From positions 1-51,392 of the forward strand of contig JAPOZM010000104.1 of assembly GCA_026706075.1 (NCBI GenBank): a DNA stretch of 51,392 nucleotides, in the 5' to 3' direction. Made by a program: the position numbers and the translations under genes. Below are positions 39,330 through 49,067 of the stretch, piece by piece (positions within the stretch are counted from its first letter, which is position 1; each line of letters starts with the position of its first letter). Below the pieces are notes generated by a model. It did not search any database. It saw only the letters and a program-made list of their open reading frames with translations, and was not told where the DNA came from. This DNA comes from Gemmatimonadaceae bacterium (GTDB taxonomy: Bacteria > Latescibacterota > UBA2968 > UBA8231).

Positions 39330-42300
39330 ATGAAAACTCCACTTGTCCACATCTCGTGTCTTGTGTTCCTCCCACTCCTGCTCTCTCCGACTGCCAGACA
39401 TGCCTCCGGCTCCCCGATCGACTGGACGAATTCCTGTCGTCCCCTCGATGCCGGGCACTGGGAGGCCGATCACCCGGGCCCTCCGGCCGCCAGGAGCCTG
39501 GCCGCCTCGGCCGCCGCCCCGGCCCGCACGGTCCGGCTGATCTACTTCATCCCCAACGACCGCACCTTCGACTCCGACGTGGTCGACTCGATCAAGGTCA
39601 GGATCCCCCGGATCCGGACCTTCTTCCGCGACCAGATGGGAGCTCACGGCCACGGCTCCACCACCTTCCAGCTCGAGACCGACGACCAGGGGGACCCGGT
39701 GGTGCATCGGGTGGACGCCCCGGAATCGGACGCCAGCTATCTCCGCTCCTACCGCCTCGTCGGCGTCGGCAACGTCCTGCGGGATCTGGGACCGACCTTC
39801 GACGCCGGCAACAGCATCCTGCTCATCGTCGTCGACCACAGCACCTACAACAACCTCGGCTGGGGCAACGTGGCGGGGTTCGGCGGCCGGTGGGGCAAGA
39901 ACAGCGGCTACGCCCTGCTTCCCGCCAGCTTCATCGACGCCACGGCCGCCCACGAGCTGGGCCATGCCTTCGGCTTGCAGCACGATTTCAACGACGGCGC
40001 CAACATCATGTCCTACGGCCCGGGATGGAACCGGCTGTCGGGGTGCAGCGCCGGGTTCCTCGCCGTGCATCCCTACTTCGATCCCGACGTCCCCATCGAA
40101 GAGCAGCAGACCTGGGACCTTCTGGCGCCGACCGTCGAACTTGCCTCCCCCCTCCGGTATGCCGCGGGTTCGACCAGCCTGTCCATCCAGCTCCGGGTCA
40201 GGGCTTCGGGAGGCCGGGGACTCCAGCAGGCTCTCTTCTTCCTCAAGTCGAGGGCGCCCCACCCGGCGGCGGGATCGTTCGAAGTCAAGGCGTGCCGGGA
40301 TTTGCGGGGGGCCCAGGATACCGTCGTTGCCTTCAGCCATGACGGGGTGGTCCCGTCCGCGGGTTCCGGGAGTCTCTCCGCCTCCCCGGCGCACTTCGTC
40401 TCCGTGCAGGCCGTCGATACCGGGGGGAACGCCAACAGCGGGCCCTACCGCGATGTCCATTTCGTCCTGGCGGAGGAGTCGCCCCACCACCTCGCCACGC
40501 TGTTCCGGTATACGCGAGACACATCCCCGGAGATCTACGGGGCGAGGTTCTCCCCGGACGGAGCGATCCTCGCCGTCAGCTCGTCCGCGGGGATCCAGAT
40601 CTGGAACACGGCGGCACGGGCCGCGGTGGGCACCCTCAGCGGGGGCAGCTCGGCCCTGGCCTTCTCGCCCGACGGGGCCACCCTCGCTTCCGGGTCCACC
40701 CGAACCGACCGGGCGAACATCAAGCTGTGGGACCTGACAGACCGAACGCTCATAGCCACCTTGCCCGGGCACACCGGGGGACCGACGGGGGTCCATTCGC
40801 TGGCGTTCTCGCCCAGCGGCGACACTCTCGCTTCCGGGTCGGGGGACCAGACGATCAAGCTGTGGGACGTGGCCGACGAGTCCCTGATCGCCACCCTCAC
40901 CGGGCATACGAGTCATGTCTTTTCCGTCGCCTGGTCGTCGGACGGAACCCTCGCCTCGGGGTCGCGCGACGGCACCGTCAGGCTGTGGGACGCGGCATCG
41001 CAGACCAGTACCGCCAGCCTGGAGGGCAACACCGGCCGGGTCCTCGACGTGGCGTTCTCGCCCGACGGGAGTCTTCTCGCCGCGAGCACGGACGGCCCGG
41101 TGCTGCTGTGGAGCGTGGCGGCAGGAGATACGATCGCCCTCCAGGGGCATGGGGAGGCGTCCTTCTCCGCGGACGGAGCGACACTTGTCACCGGTGCGCG
41201 GCTGGGCGAGATCGTGCTCTGGGACGTGGAGACGGCGAAGAGCATCGCAAGGCTGGGCCATCCGGACCGGCTGAAGGACGCCAGTGGCTTCGGGATCAAC
41301 GGAGTCTTTTCCCCCGATGGATCCCTGCTCGCTTCGGTGGGGCTGAACGGGATCGAGCTGTGGGACGCCTCCGAGTGGACGGGAGCCGTTCCTGTCACCT
41401 CCCCGCCCGCTCACCCGGACAGGGTCGCGCTGGCCGCGCTGTACAACTCCACCAACGGGGGGAGTTGGCAGAGAAGGACGAACTGGCTCGGCAGCAGGCC
41501 CCTCGGCGAGTGGGAAGGCGTCAGGACCAACAGTCTCGGCCGGGTATATGATCTGGAAGTCAGTTGGAACGGGTTGAAGGGGCCGATTCCTTCCGAGCTG
41601 GGCAACCTCACCTTCCTGTCGAGCCTGTATCTCCATGCGAACCAGTTGAGCGGCTCGATCCCTCCCGAGCTGGGCAACCTGTCCAACCTGGTCTATCTGG
41701 AACTCAATCACAACCGGTTGAGCGGACGGATTCCCTCGGAACTGGGGAATCTGTCCAGGCTGGAACGGTTGTGGCTGCAGAGCAACCAGTTGAACGGAGG
41801 GATCCCGGCCCAGTTGGGTGATCTGCTGGACCTCACGAGACTGAATCTCGCCGGCAACCAGTTGAGCGGGGCCATACCGGCCGAGCTGGGGAACCTGACC
41901 AACCTGACGAGCCTGGGACTCTCCGGCAACCAGCTGACCGGGTCGATACCGGCCGAGTTGGGGAACCTGACCAACCTGACGAGCCTGGGGCTCTCCGACA
42001 ACCAGCTGACCGGGTCGATACCAGAGGACCTGGAGAAACTGACCCACCTCACGCATCTCTACCTCGCCGGCAACCGGTTCACGGGGTGCATCCCCGCGGG
42101 CCTGCGGGACGTGGCGAACAACGACCTCGACACGCTCGGTCTGTCCGACTGCGGTCAAACACAGACCCAGGCCGCCACCGATTTCAACGGCGACGGCCAA
42201 ACCGACTTCGCCGACTTCTTCAAGTTCATCGACGCCTACGGCACCACCGACGCCCGGTATGACCTCGACGGCAACGGCACCGTCGATTTCGCCGACTTCT

Positions 42301-42659
42301 TCATGTTCGTCGATGCCTTCGATCAGCCGGGGCAGGGCACCAAGCTGGTGGCCATGGCCCGGGAGATGCTCGGGCTGCCGGCGGGACCCGAGCTGCACCA
42401 GAGCAGCCCCAATCCCTTCAACAGCGAGACCGTCATCTCCTGGTTCCTGCTGGAACCGGGACCGGCGCGGGTGGAGGTCTTCTCCCTGACCGGGCAGCGG
42501 CTGGCGGTCCTGCGGCAGGGCCCGCAGGAGGCTGGATTCCATCGCCTCAACTGGGACGGCCGAGACCACGAGGGCCGGCCCCTGGGCAGCGGCGTCTACC
42601 TGTACCGGCTGGTGACGGGGGAGACGGTCCTGACGCGGAAGCTGACCCTGCTGCGATGA
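39330..42659 (+). CDS. secreted metzincin protease with WD40, LRR, dockerin-like and sorting domains
   Basis: A 1109-residue protein. A signal peptide (about 1-28) precedes a zincin domain with AAHELGHAFGLQHD (HExxHxxGxxHD, residues about 207-219) and Met-turn NIMSYG. A beta region is followed by about seven WD40 repeats (401-690; LAFSPDGATLASGS, IKLWDV), a plant-type LRR (697-945; [13 protein letters not shown]) and two EF-hand-like repeats (949-1000; DFNGDGQTDFADFF, DLDGNGTVDFADFF). The C-terminal sorting/FlgD-like domain is at 1025-1109 (SPNPFNSETVISW ... SGVYLYRLVTGE). It is a likely cell-surface or secreted metalloprotease. It follows the kinase by 13 bp on the same strand and could be cotranscribed with the signalling operon. 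Confidence 0.88.
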   Translation: MKTPLVHISCLVFLPLLLSPTARHASGSPIDWTNSCRPLDAGHWEADHPGPPAARSLAASAAAPARTVRLIYFIPNDRTFDSDVVDSIKVRIPRIRTFFRDQMGAHGHGSTTFQLETDDQGDPVVHRVDAPESDASYLRSYRLVGVGNVLRDLGPTFDAGNSILLIVVDHSTYNNLGWGNVAGFGGRWGKNSGYALLPASFIDATAAHELGHAFGLQHDFNDGANIMSYGPGWNRLSGCSAGFLAVHPYFDPDVPIEEQQTWDLLAPTVELASPLRYAAGSTSLSIQLRVRASGGRGLQQALFFLKSRAPHPAAGSFEVKACRDLRGAQDTVVAFSHDGVVPSAGSGSLSASPAHFVSVQAVDTGGNANSGPYRDVHFVLAEESPHHLATLFRYTRDTSPEIYGARFSPDGAILAVSSSAGIQIWNTAARAAVGTLSGGSSALAFSPDGATLASGSTRTDRANIKLWDLTDRTLIATLPGHTGGPTGVHSLAFSPSGDTLASGSGDQTIKLWDVADESLIATLTGHTSHVFSVAWSSDGTLASGSRDGTVRLWDAASQTSTASLEGNTGRVLDVAFSPDGSLLAASTDGPVLLWSVAAGDTIALQGHGEASFSADGATLVTGARLGEIVLWDVETAKSIARLGHPDRLKDASGFGINGVFSPDGSLLASVGLNGIELWDASEWTGAVPVTSPPAHPDRVALAALYNSTNGGSWQRRTNWLGSRPLGEWEGVRTNSLGRVYDLEVSWNGLKGPIPSELGNLTFLSSLYLHANQLSGSIPPELGNLSNLVYLELNHNRLSGRIPSELGNLSRLERLWLQSNQLNGGIPAQLGDLLDLTRLNLAGNQLSGAIPAELGNLTNLTSLGLSGNQLTGSIPAELGNLTNLTSLGLSDNQLTGSIPEDLEKLTHLTHLYLAGNRFTGCIPAGLRDVANNDLDTLGLSDCGQTQTQAATDFNGDGQTDFADFFKFIDAYGTTDARYDLDGNGTVDFADFFMFVDAFDQPGQGTKLVAMAREMLGLPAGPELHQSSPNPFNSETVISWFLLEPGPARVEVFSLTGQRLAVLRQGPQEAGFHRLNWDGRDHEGRPLGSGVYLYRLVTGETVLTRKLTLLR

Positions 42660-42757
42660 GGGAATCCTTGACCCGAAAGCCAACAACGGCGCCGCGGATC
42701 CGCAGGAATAGGCATGGACCAACCTTCAGACTTCACCCGAGAGGGGGAGCGGACCAC

Positions 42758-45700
42758 ATGGGAACGCCAACTGTGAGATTGGTGCTTTCTTGCGCAGCCC
42801 TTCTGCTCGCGGCGGCATCAGGCGCAGCCTCCCCGGTCTCCTACGACAGCGATGGCGACGGCCTCATCGAGATCAGCAGCCTGACGCAGTTGAACGCGAT
42901 CCGCTGGGACCTGGACGGAGATGGTGCCGCGGACAACAGCACGAACGCTTCCTCGTATGCCGCGGCCTTTCCCGATGCCGCCGCGGGCATGGGCTGTCCC
43001 ACCACGTCCTGCACCGGGTACGAGCTGAACGCGGATCTCGACTTCGACACCAGCGGCGACGGCGCCGTGAACTCCGCCGACGAGTACTGGAACGGCGGCG
43101 CGGGCTGGGAGCCCATAGGCGATTCCGGTTCCGGCAACGAATTCATCGCCACCTTCGACGGCACCAGGCACACCATAACCCGCCTGTACATCGATCGCTC
43201 CTCGGGCCGGATCGGTTTGTTCGGGGTTGTCGGCGACGGCGGACAGGTGCGAAACCTGGGGGTTCTGGAGGTCGCTGTGACCGGCTCGGGCCGGGGGATC
43301 GTCGTCGGCGGGCTGGCGGGGACGAATGCAGGAGTCATCGCCGGGAGCTACGTGACCGGGGCGGTGAGCAATACGGGAACGGGGGCCGGCTACGTGGGAG
43401 GGCTGGTTGGCAGGAACGCCGGCTCCAGCGGCGCCAGCCGAAGCATCGTCGCCAGCCATGCTTCGGCGTCGGTGACCGGCTCCGGCAGCCATGGCAGGGT
43501 CGGCGGGCTGGCCGGGTACAACTACGGCAGCATCCGCGCCAGCTACGCGACCGGGGCGGTGAGAGGCACGGGCGGGAATGCGGAGGTGGGCGGGCTGGTG
43601 GGGTTTCACAACGGCGGGAGCATCGCGGTCAGCTATGCGTCGGGCGCGGTCACCGGCGAGAGCCATGTGGGCGGGTTGGTGGGGAAGAACTGGGGCGGTG
43701 GTATCTGGGCCTGCCATGCGTCGGGTGCGGTGACCGGCGATGGCTACGTCGGCGGGCTGGTGGGGGAGATCCAGGGGAGCATCCGGGCCAGTTACGCGAC
43801 AGGCTGGGTGACAGGGACGGGAACCAACGTCGGCGGGCTGGTGGGGAGAGACTATGACCTGGTCATCAACAACCGCCCTTCGTCCATCCGCAACTGCTAT
43901 TGGAATACCGTGACCTCCGGCAGGGTGACAAGCGCTGGAGGCGAGGGCAAGACGACAGCGGAACTACAGACCCCCACCGGCTACGCGGGCATCTACGCCG
44001 CATGGAACGTGGACGTGGACAACGCGGACGGCGACTACGATGGGACCACGGGCGGCGACGACCCCTGGGAGTTCGGGACCGCGCAGCAGTACCCGGCTTT
44101 GCGGGCTGACCTGGACGGCGACGGCACCGCCTCCTGGCGGGAGTTCGGAGAGCAGAGGCCAGACGCCTCCCCGCCGACCGACGCCGGTTCCCCGGATGAC
44201 GCCACGCTGAAAGCGCTGGGGGTCAGTCCCGTGGACATCGAGGGTTTTTCCGCCGACGTGCTCGCCTATCACATTGGCGTGGCCCACGCCGTCAGCCAGG
44301 TCACGGTAACGCCCTACCCGAGTGACGAGGGGGCAACCATCGACATCAATGGAACCACGGTCTCCAGCGGATCGGGCCACACCGTCTCGATGAGAGAGGG
44401 AAGAAACCCCGTCATCGCCATCACGGTAACCGCGCAAGACGGCACGACCACCAAGGAATACAGCATTGCCGTGGACCGGGGCTCCGACGCTCCGTTCCGC
44501 TGGAAGGTTGTCGACGACTTCAACGACCTTGACCTGGACCATAGATGGTATGGAGGGCCCTACGGCATCTGGTCCAACGGCACGACGATGTGGGTGACGT
44601 GCCCAAGGGGCCAGAACCTGGGCGAGGAGCTGTGCTCATACAGCATGGCCAGCAAGAAGCAGGGCCCGGACTTCCATACGCTGGAAACGCACGGCAATCG
44701 GCGTCCAATGGGCATCACATCGGACGGAACGACGATGTGGGTGTCGGAATACCCCAGAGGATACGCCACAGGTGGAATATACGCCTACAACCTGTCAAAC
44801 TATGCGAGGAACTCCTCCCGGGAGTTCGACCTCGTCAGTGCTGGAATCGACAGCGTTGGAGGCCTGGCAGTGGATCCGGTTCTAGAAGGGTTCTGGGTTG
44901 TCGCAGACGGAAAGCTACTCGCATTCAACCGACACTCACTACAGAGGAATCCTCAAGCAGACTTCAACACGTTGGAAGCCGCCGGAAACACGCACATTGG
45001 AGGCATCTGGACAGATGGACATACGATGTGGGTGGCGGACATTGTAGACGACAAGCTGTACGCCTACGACCGAAACACAAAACAGCGAGCGCCCTCGAAA
45101 GACTTCAACTGGCTGATCGACACGGACGGTAGGGCGCCCTGGGGGATATGGTCTGACGGCGAGACGATGTGGGTGACGGGCTTTGAGATCGTGACGGAGT
45201 TCGTGCCGGACAGAGAGAGATGGGTCGGGATAAAGATCCAATCCTACAACATGCCCAGCCGCGTGGATGCCACGCTCAGAGGACTGACGGTCACACCAAG
45301 GGACATCACGGGTTTCTCACCCGACGTGACAACCTATGACCTGGGCGTCGCCAACGACGTGACGCAGGTCTCGCTGACGCCAACCGTCAACCTGTCAGGT
45401 GGCACGATCGACGTCGACGGGAGCACCGTCGCCAGCGGCGCCTCCCATTCGGTATCGCTCTCGGAGGGGCGGAATGACGTCACCATCACGGTGACGGCCG
45501 ATGACGGACGGACGACCAAGATCTATACCGTCACCGTAGTGCGGAGCGTGGCTGCAACCTTTGGCTGGAACGCCGCCGCGGACTTCAACACCCTCGACGC
45601 CGCTGGCAACCGCTCTCCGGGCGGCATCTGGTCGGACGGCACCACCATGTGGGTGGTCGACACCGGCGGTGACAAGATCTATGCCTACAGCATGGCCACG

Positions 45701-47830
45701 ACCGCTCGTGATGCCGCCAAGGACCTGGACGCGCCGATGACTGCCGGCAACAACAGTCCGGGGGGCCTCTGGTCGGACGGCACGACCATGTGGGTCTCCG
45801 ACTCCGAGGACGACAAGTTGTACGCCTACAGCCTCTCGGCGGGCGCTCGAGACGCCTCCAGGGACTTCGACGGGCTGAAGGCGGCCGGAAACGAGGATCC
45901 CGCCGGAATCTGGTCGGACGACAGCACCATGTGGGTCGTGGACGACGAGGACAACCGCATCTATGCCTATGACCTGCGCACGAAGGCTCGCGACTCCGCC
46001 AGGGACTTCGATTACGTCACGGGCCCCGGCTCCGGTCTGTTCGAGTACATCTGGTCCGACAGCACGACCATCTGGGTCGCGAACTGGTCCCAAAGCAGGC
46101 TGTACGCATACTACCTGGCCTCCGGGGCCAGGGATTCCTCCAGGGACTTCGCCACCCTTCGGGCCGCCGGAAACGGCTCGCCCCGGGGCATCTGGTCCGA
46201 CGGGGTGACCATGTGGGTGGCAGACGGGGACATACATGATGGGGCGAAGATCTACGCATACAACATGCCGGCAGCGGCAGAGCCCCCTCCGCCACCTGTT
46301 CCGCCTGCGGTCGCCACGCTTGGCAGCCTCTCCGTCCGTCCGGTGGAGATCGCCGGCTTTTCCGCCGACGTGACCACCTACCACGTGGGCGTCGCCAACT
46401 CAGTCACCCAGGTCAGCATCACCGCCACGGCGACCGATGCCGGCTCCACCATCGACATGGGCGGCATCTCCGTCTCGAGCGGCTCTTCCTACCCGGTCTC
46501 GCTCACCGAGGGCCGAAACGAAGTCACAATCACGGTCACCGCCAGCGACGGGCAGACGACGAAGGCCTATACCGTCGTAGTCGGCCGCGGGGTGGCGGCC
46601 CCCTTCGGCTGGAAGGCGGTCGATGACTTCAACACCCTGGTCCCCGGGAACAATCATCCGGCCGGCCTCTGGTCGGATGGCACGACCCTGTGGGTGGCCA
46701 ACTACAACAACGCCCCCGAGTCCAAGATCTTCGCATACAACCTGTCCACCAAGGCCAGGGATGCATCGAAGGACTTCAACACTCTGAAGGCCGCCGGCAA
46801 CGACGATCCCCGGGGCCTCTGGTCGGACGGCACGACCATGTGGGTGGCGGATGGGGCCGACGCCAGGATCTATGCATACAGCCTGTCCACCAAGGCGAGA
46901 GACGCGGCCAGGGACTTCGGCACCCTGGGCGCGGCCGGGAACAACGACCCCCGGGGCCTCTGGTCGGACGGCACGACCATGTGGGTCGTCAACCACGACA
47001 ACAACGATGACAAGGTCTTCGCCTATAGCCTGGCGACGAAGGCGAGGGATGCTGCCAAGGATGTCAACACGCTGCGCTCCGACGGCAACCAGAGGGCCTT
47101 CGGCATCTGGTCGGACGGCGTGACCCTGTGGGTTGGAGATTCCCTGTTCCTCAGGCTGTTCGCCTACGACCTGGCCACCGGGTCGCGGGACTCGTCAAGG
47201 GACTTCAGCGCTTTGCATCCAACTCTGACCCACGTCACTCTCGGTATCTGGTCGGACGGCGAGACGATGTGGGTCACCGATCTGGTCGACAGGAAGATCT
47301 ACTCGTACAACATGCCCTCCGGGGCCGGGGGAACCCAGGCGCAGGCCACGACCGACTTCAACGGCGACGGCAGGACCGACTTCGCCGACTTCTTCCTGTT
47401 CATCGACGCCTACGGCACCACCGACGCCCGCTTCGACCTCGACGGCAACGGCACCGTCGACTTCGCCGACTTCTTCAGGTTCATCGACGCCTTCAACCCG
47501 TCGGGGCAGGCCAAGCTGGTGGCCATGGCCCGGGAGCTGATCGGGCTGCCTGGCGAGACCGAGCTGCGGCAGAACTGGCCCAACCCGTTCAACAGCGAGA
47601 CCGTCTTCTCCTGGTTCCTGCTGCAACCGGGCCCCGTGCGGCTGGAGGTGTTCTCCCTCACCGGGCAGCGGCTGGCGGTCCTGCGGCAGGGACCGCAGCC
47701 GACCGGGTACCACCGCCTTCGCTGGGACGGCCGCGACGGCGAGGGACGCCCCCTGGCCAGCGGCGTCTACCTCTTCCGGCTGGTGACGGGGGAAACGGTC
47801 CTGACCCGCAAGCTCACCCTGCTGCGATAG
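42758..47830 (+). CDS. giant secreted protein with GLUG, cadherin-like and SDGTTMWV repeats
   Basis: A 1690-residue protein. It has a signal peptide (LVLSCAALLLAAASGAAS) and then YDSDGDGLIEISSLTQLNAI. Seven or so GLUG repeats (VGGLVG.N.GSIRASYATGAV; about 165-380) follow. Three cadherin-like beta-sandwich domains (482-575, 838-928, 1185-1277; FSADVTTYHVGVANSVTQV) alternate with blocks of about 45-residue beta-propeller-like repeats (GIWSDGTTMWVVD..DKIYAYS). The C-terminus has the two EF-hand-like repeats and the PNPFNSETVFSW...LTRKLTLLR sorting domain, nearly identical to the preceding gene. The ATG at 42758 follows GAGGGGGAG and gives a clean signal peptide. Probable adhesin. Confidence 0.88.
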   Translation: MGTPTVRLVLSCAALLLAAASGAASPVSYDSDGDGLIEISSLTQLNAIRWDLDGDGAADNSTNASSYAAAFPDAAAGMGCPTTSCTGYELNADLDFDTSGDGAVNSADEYWNGGAGWEPIGDSGSGNEFIATFDGTRHTITRLYIDRSSGRIGLFGVVGDGGQVRNLGVLEVAVTGSGRGIVVGGLAGTNAGVIAGSYVTGAVSNTGTGAGYVGGLVGRNAGSSGASRSIVASHASASVTGSGSHGRVGGLAGYNYGSIRASYATGAVRGTGGNAEVGGLVGFHNGGSIAVSYASGAVTGESHVGGLVGKNWGGGIWACHASGAVTGDGYVGGLVGEIQGSIRASYATGWVTGTGTNVGGLVGRDYDLVINNRPSSIRNCYWNTVTSGRVTSAGGEGKTTAELQTPTGYAGIYAAWNVDVDNADGDYDGTTGGDDPWEFGTAQQYPALRADLDGDGTASWREFGEQRPDASPPTDAGSPDDATLKALGVSPVDIEGFSADVLAYHIGVAHAVSQVTVTPYPSDEGATIDINGTTVSSGSGHTVSMREGRNPVIAITVTAQDGTTTKEYSIAVDRGSDAPFRWKVVDDFNDLDLDHRWYGGPYGIWSNGTTMWVTCPRGQNLGEELCSYSMASKKQGPDFHTLETHGNRRPMGITSDGTTMWVSEYPRGYATGGIYAYNLSNYARNSSREFDLVSAGIDSVGGLAVDPVLEGFWVVADGKLLAFNRHSLQRNPQADFNTLEAAGNTHIGGIWTDGHTMWVADIVDDKLYAYDRNTKQRAPSKDFNWLIDTDGRAPWGIWSDGETMWVTGFEIVTEFVPDRERWVGIKIQSYNMPSRVDATLRGLTVTPRDITGFSPDVTTYDLGVANDVTQVSLTPTVNLSGGTIDVDGSTVASGASHSVSLSEGRNDVTITVTADDGRTTKIYTVTVVRSVAATFGWNAAADFNTLDAAGNRSPGGIWSDGTTMWVVDTGGDKIYAYSMATTARDAAKDLDAPMTAGNNSPGGLWSDGTTMWVSDSEDDKLYAYSLSAGARDASRDFDGLKAAGNEDPAGIWSDDSTMWVVDDEDNRIYAYDLRTKARDSARDFDYVTGPGSGLFEYIWSDSTTIWVANWSQSRLYAYYLASGARDSSRDFATLRAAGNGSPRGIWSDGVTMWVADGDIHDGAKIYAYNMPAAAEPPPPPVPPAVATLGSLSVRPVEIAGFSADVTTYHVGVANSVTQVSITATATDAGSTIDMGGISVSSGSSYPVSLTEGRNEVTITVTASDGQTTKAYTVVVGRGVAAPFGWKAVDDFNTLVPGNNHPAGLWSDGTTLWVANYNNAPESKIFAYNLSTKARDASKDFNTLKAAGNDDPRGLWSDGTTMWVADGADARIYAYSLSTKARDAARDFGTLGAAGNNDPRGLWSDGTTMWVVNHDNNDDKVFAYSLATKARDAAKDVNTLRSDGNQRAFGIWSDGVTLWVGDSLFLRLFAYDLATGSRDSSRDFSALHPTLTHVTLGIWSDGETMWVTDLVDRKIYSYNMPSGAGGTQAQATTDFNGDGRTDFADFFLFIDAYGTTDARFDLDGNGTVDFADFFRFIDAFNPSGQAKLVAMARELIGLPGETELRQNWPNPFNSETVFSWFLLQPGPVRLEVFSLTGQRLAVLRQGPQPTGYHRLRWDGRDGEGRPLASGVYLFRLVTGETVLTRKLTLLR

Positions 47831-47839
47831 GAGACTTCG

Positions 47840-48016
47840 ATGCGACGTCCGGTCCGCGCTCCGTGCTGTATGCGACAGTGGTTCCTTGCGGTCCTCCTGC
47901 TGGCGGCCTGGGCAGGTGTCTTCCCCGTCGGCTCGCAGGAGATGGAAGATGTGCTCTACCTGAAGGACGGAACCAGCGTCCGCTGCCCCAACGGTGGAGA
48001 GGACTCCCGCACCTGA
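47840..48016 (+). CDS. short exported protein, truncated relative of the 28628 gene
   Basis: 58 codons: signal-peptide-like start (MRQWFLAVLLLAAWAGVF) and then EMEDVLYLKDGTSVRCPNGG. The segment matches [19 protein letters not shown] of the exported DUF5683-like protein, but the frame stops shortly after. It begins 10 bp after the GLUG-protein stop. Most likely a truncated, possibly non-functional, copy; expression as a small secreted peptide cannot be ruled out. Confidence 0.55.
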   Translation: MRRPVRAPCCMRQWFLAVLLLAAWAGVFPVGSQEMEDVLYLKDGTSVRCPNGGEDSRT

Positions 48017-48069
48017 GATCGAAGAGACCGCAGCTTGGGAGGCGGAAGCGGCAAAAAGGAGAACTCACG

Positions 48070-48828
48070 ATGAAGGCACTCTCTTTCCTGTCGGTGTCCG
48101 TCCTGCTCTGGCTGGGGTGTTCCCACAGCCGCTTCGTCCTCCACGACGCGGCGCGGGAGGGCTCTGAGAAGGATTCCCAGCGTGTGGAGGTGAGTAGCAG
48201 GGATCGGCTTTCCATCTTCTACCGGGCGGACGGAGAGACCCAAAGCATCCCCGAAGTGAATGCCGTCGCGGCGGAAGGGCAGCACCTACTCGTGTCCTCG
48301 GAGGACTGGAAGACGGTGAGGCAGGTCCCCCGGCGCTACCACTCCATGAGCGGGATTCGAGTCCGCTCGCCCAGCTCCGATTACGACGAGCCCACCGTCG
48401 CCCTGCCCGTCTCCTCCATCGAGGAGATCCGGATCGAGGAAAGAGAACTTCAATGGCCTCCGGTCATGGAGCGGATAGGCAGAGTCCCGCGATGGTTTAT
48501 CCAGGGGGCGATCGGCGGATTCCTGGCCGGTGGTTTGTTCGCCATCAGTGAGGTCTTCCTCTCCGACTCGCCTGACCCCTCCCATGAGGGCTCTCGCACC
48601 TTGGACCGCGACGATTGGGAAGTCGCCGGGGCCGTGGCGGTCCTCTTCGGAGCCGGGGGCGCGGTGCTCTTCCCCGCGGGGAGGCTGTTGTGGCCCGAGT
48701 CCAGGAAGACCTGGCGCAGCTATCGCAGCCGCGGTCAGGGCTTCAGACTGGAGTTCGGAGACTCCGGAGCGGGAGCAACCGGGGCCGGCGTGCCCAAAGG
48801 TCTTGGCGCTGACGTGCCAGGGGGGTGA
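48070..48828 (+). CDS. lipoprotein of unknown function
   Basis: A 252-residue protein with a lipoprotein signal (lipobox LWLGC, Cys17). A beta-rich region follows (DRLSIFYRADGE, VNAVAAEGQHLLVSS, ALPVSSIEEIRIEERE), reminiscent of the LSm-like segment in DUF5683-type proteins. Two hydrophobic stretches (FIQGAIGGFLAGGLFAI and VAGAVAVLFGAGGAVLF) may be membrane hairpins. AAAAGGAG lies seven bases before the ATG. I do not recognise the family. It sits among degraded surface-protein modules. Confidence 0.75.
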   Translation: MKALSFLSVSVLLWLGCSHSRFVLHDAAREGSEKDSQRVEVSSRDRLSIFYRADGETQSIPEVNAVAAEGQHLLVSSEDWKTVRQVPRRYHSMSGIRVRSPSSDYDEPTVALPVSSIEEIRIEERELQWPPVMERIGRVPRWFIQGAIGGFLAGGLFAISEVFLSDSPDPSHEGSRTLDRDDWEVAGAVAVLFGAGGAVLFPAGRLLWPESRKTWRSYRSRGQGFRLEFGDSGAGATGAGVPKGLGADVPGG

Positions 48829-48845
48829 GGGTGCTGTACGAGGGA

Positions 48846-48973
48846 AGGCGGGTTCCACCGCCCGGGCTGGGACGCCCTCGACGATCAGGGCCCAAACCGG
48901 CCCAGCGGTGTCTACGTGTACGGCCTGGTGACGGGAAGCCGTGCAGACGCGCAAGCTGACCTTGCTGCGATGA
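48846..48973 (+). pseudogene. fragment of a C-terminal sorting domain (frameshifted)
   Basis: Translates as GFHRPGWDALDDQG, SGVYVYGLVTG, then after a net 2-base deletion resumes TRKLTLLR-stop (ACGCGCAAGCTGACCTTGCT, TGA at 48971). It aligns with the ends of the 42659 and 47830 proteins (GFHRLNWDGRDHEG ... SGVYLYRLVTG ... LTRKLTLLR). No upstream gene remains. It is the tail of a lost secreted-protein gene. Confidence 0.8.
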
Positions 48974-48994
48974 CGCGGGGCCCCGCACGGGCGT

Positions 48995-49023
48995 TTGACG
49001 CGCTGCCCGGGTTCCGATAGGCT
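48995..49023 (+). promoter_or_regulatory. sigma70-type promoter for the BamA-like operon
   Basis: TTGACG (48995-49000), a 17-bp spacer and TAGGCT (49018-49023) lie 45 bp before the ATG at 49068. Spacing and position are right; the -10 is imperfect. The start of a new transcription unit here fits the pseudogene remnant just upstream. Confidence 0.5.
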
Positions 49024-49067
49024 GAGGCCAGGTCCGGACCGAACCCTGCATCGGAGCGACAGTTGCC

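Noticed and set aside
23250..47830. A type IX secretion system encoded here
   Set aside because: Only sorting-like substrate domains are present; no Por/Gld/Spr machinery genes are visible.
48974..48992. GCGGGGCCCCGC palindrome as a terminator
   Set aside because: It is a perfect palindrome with no room for a loop and no following T run.
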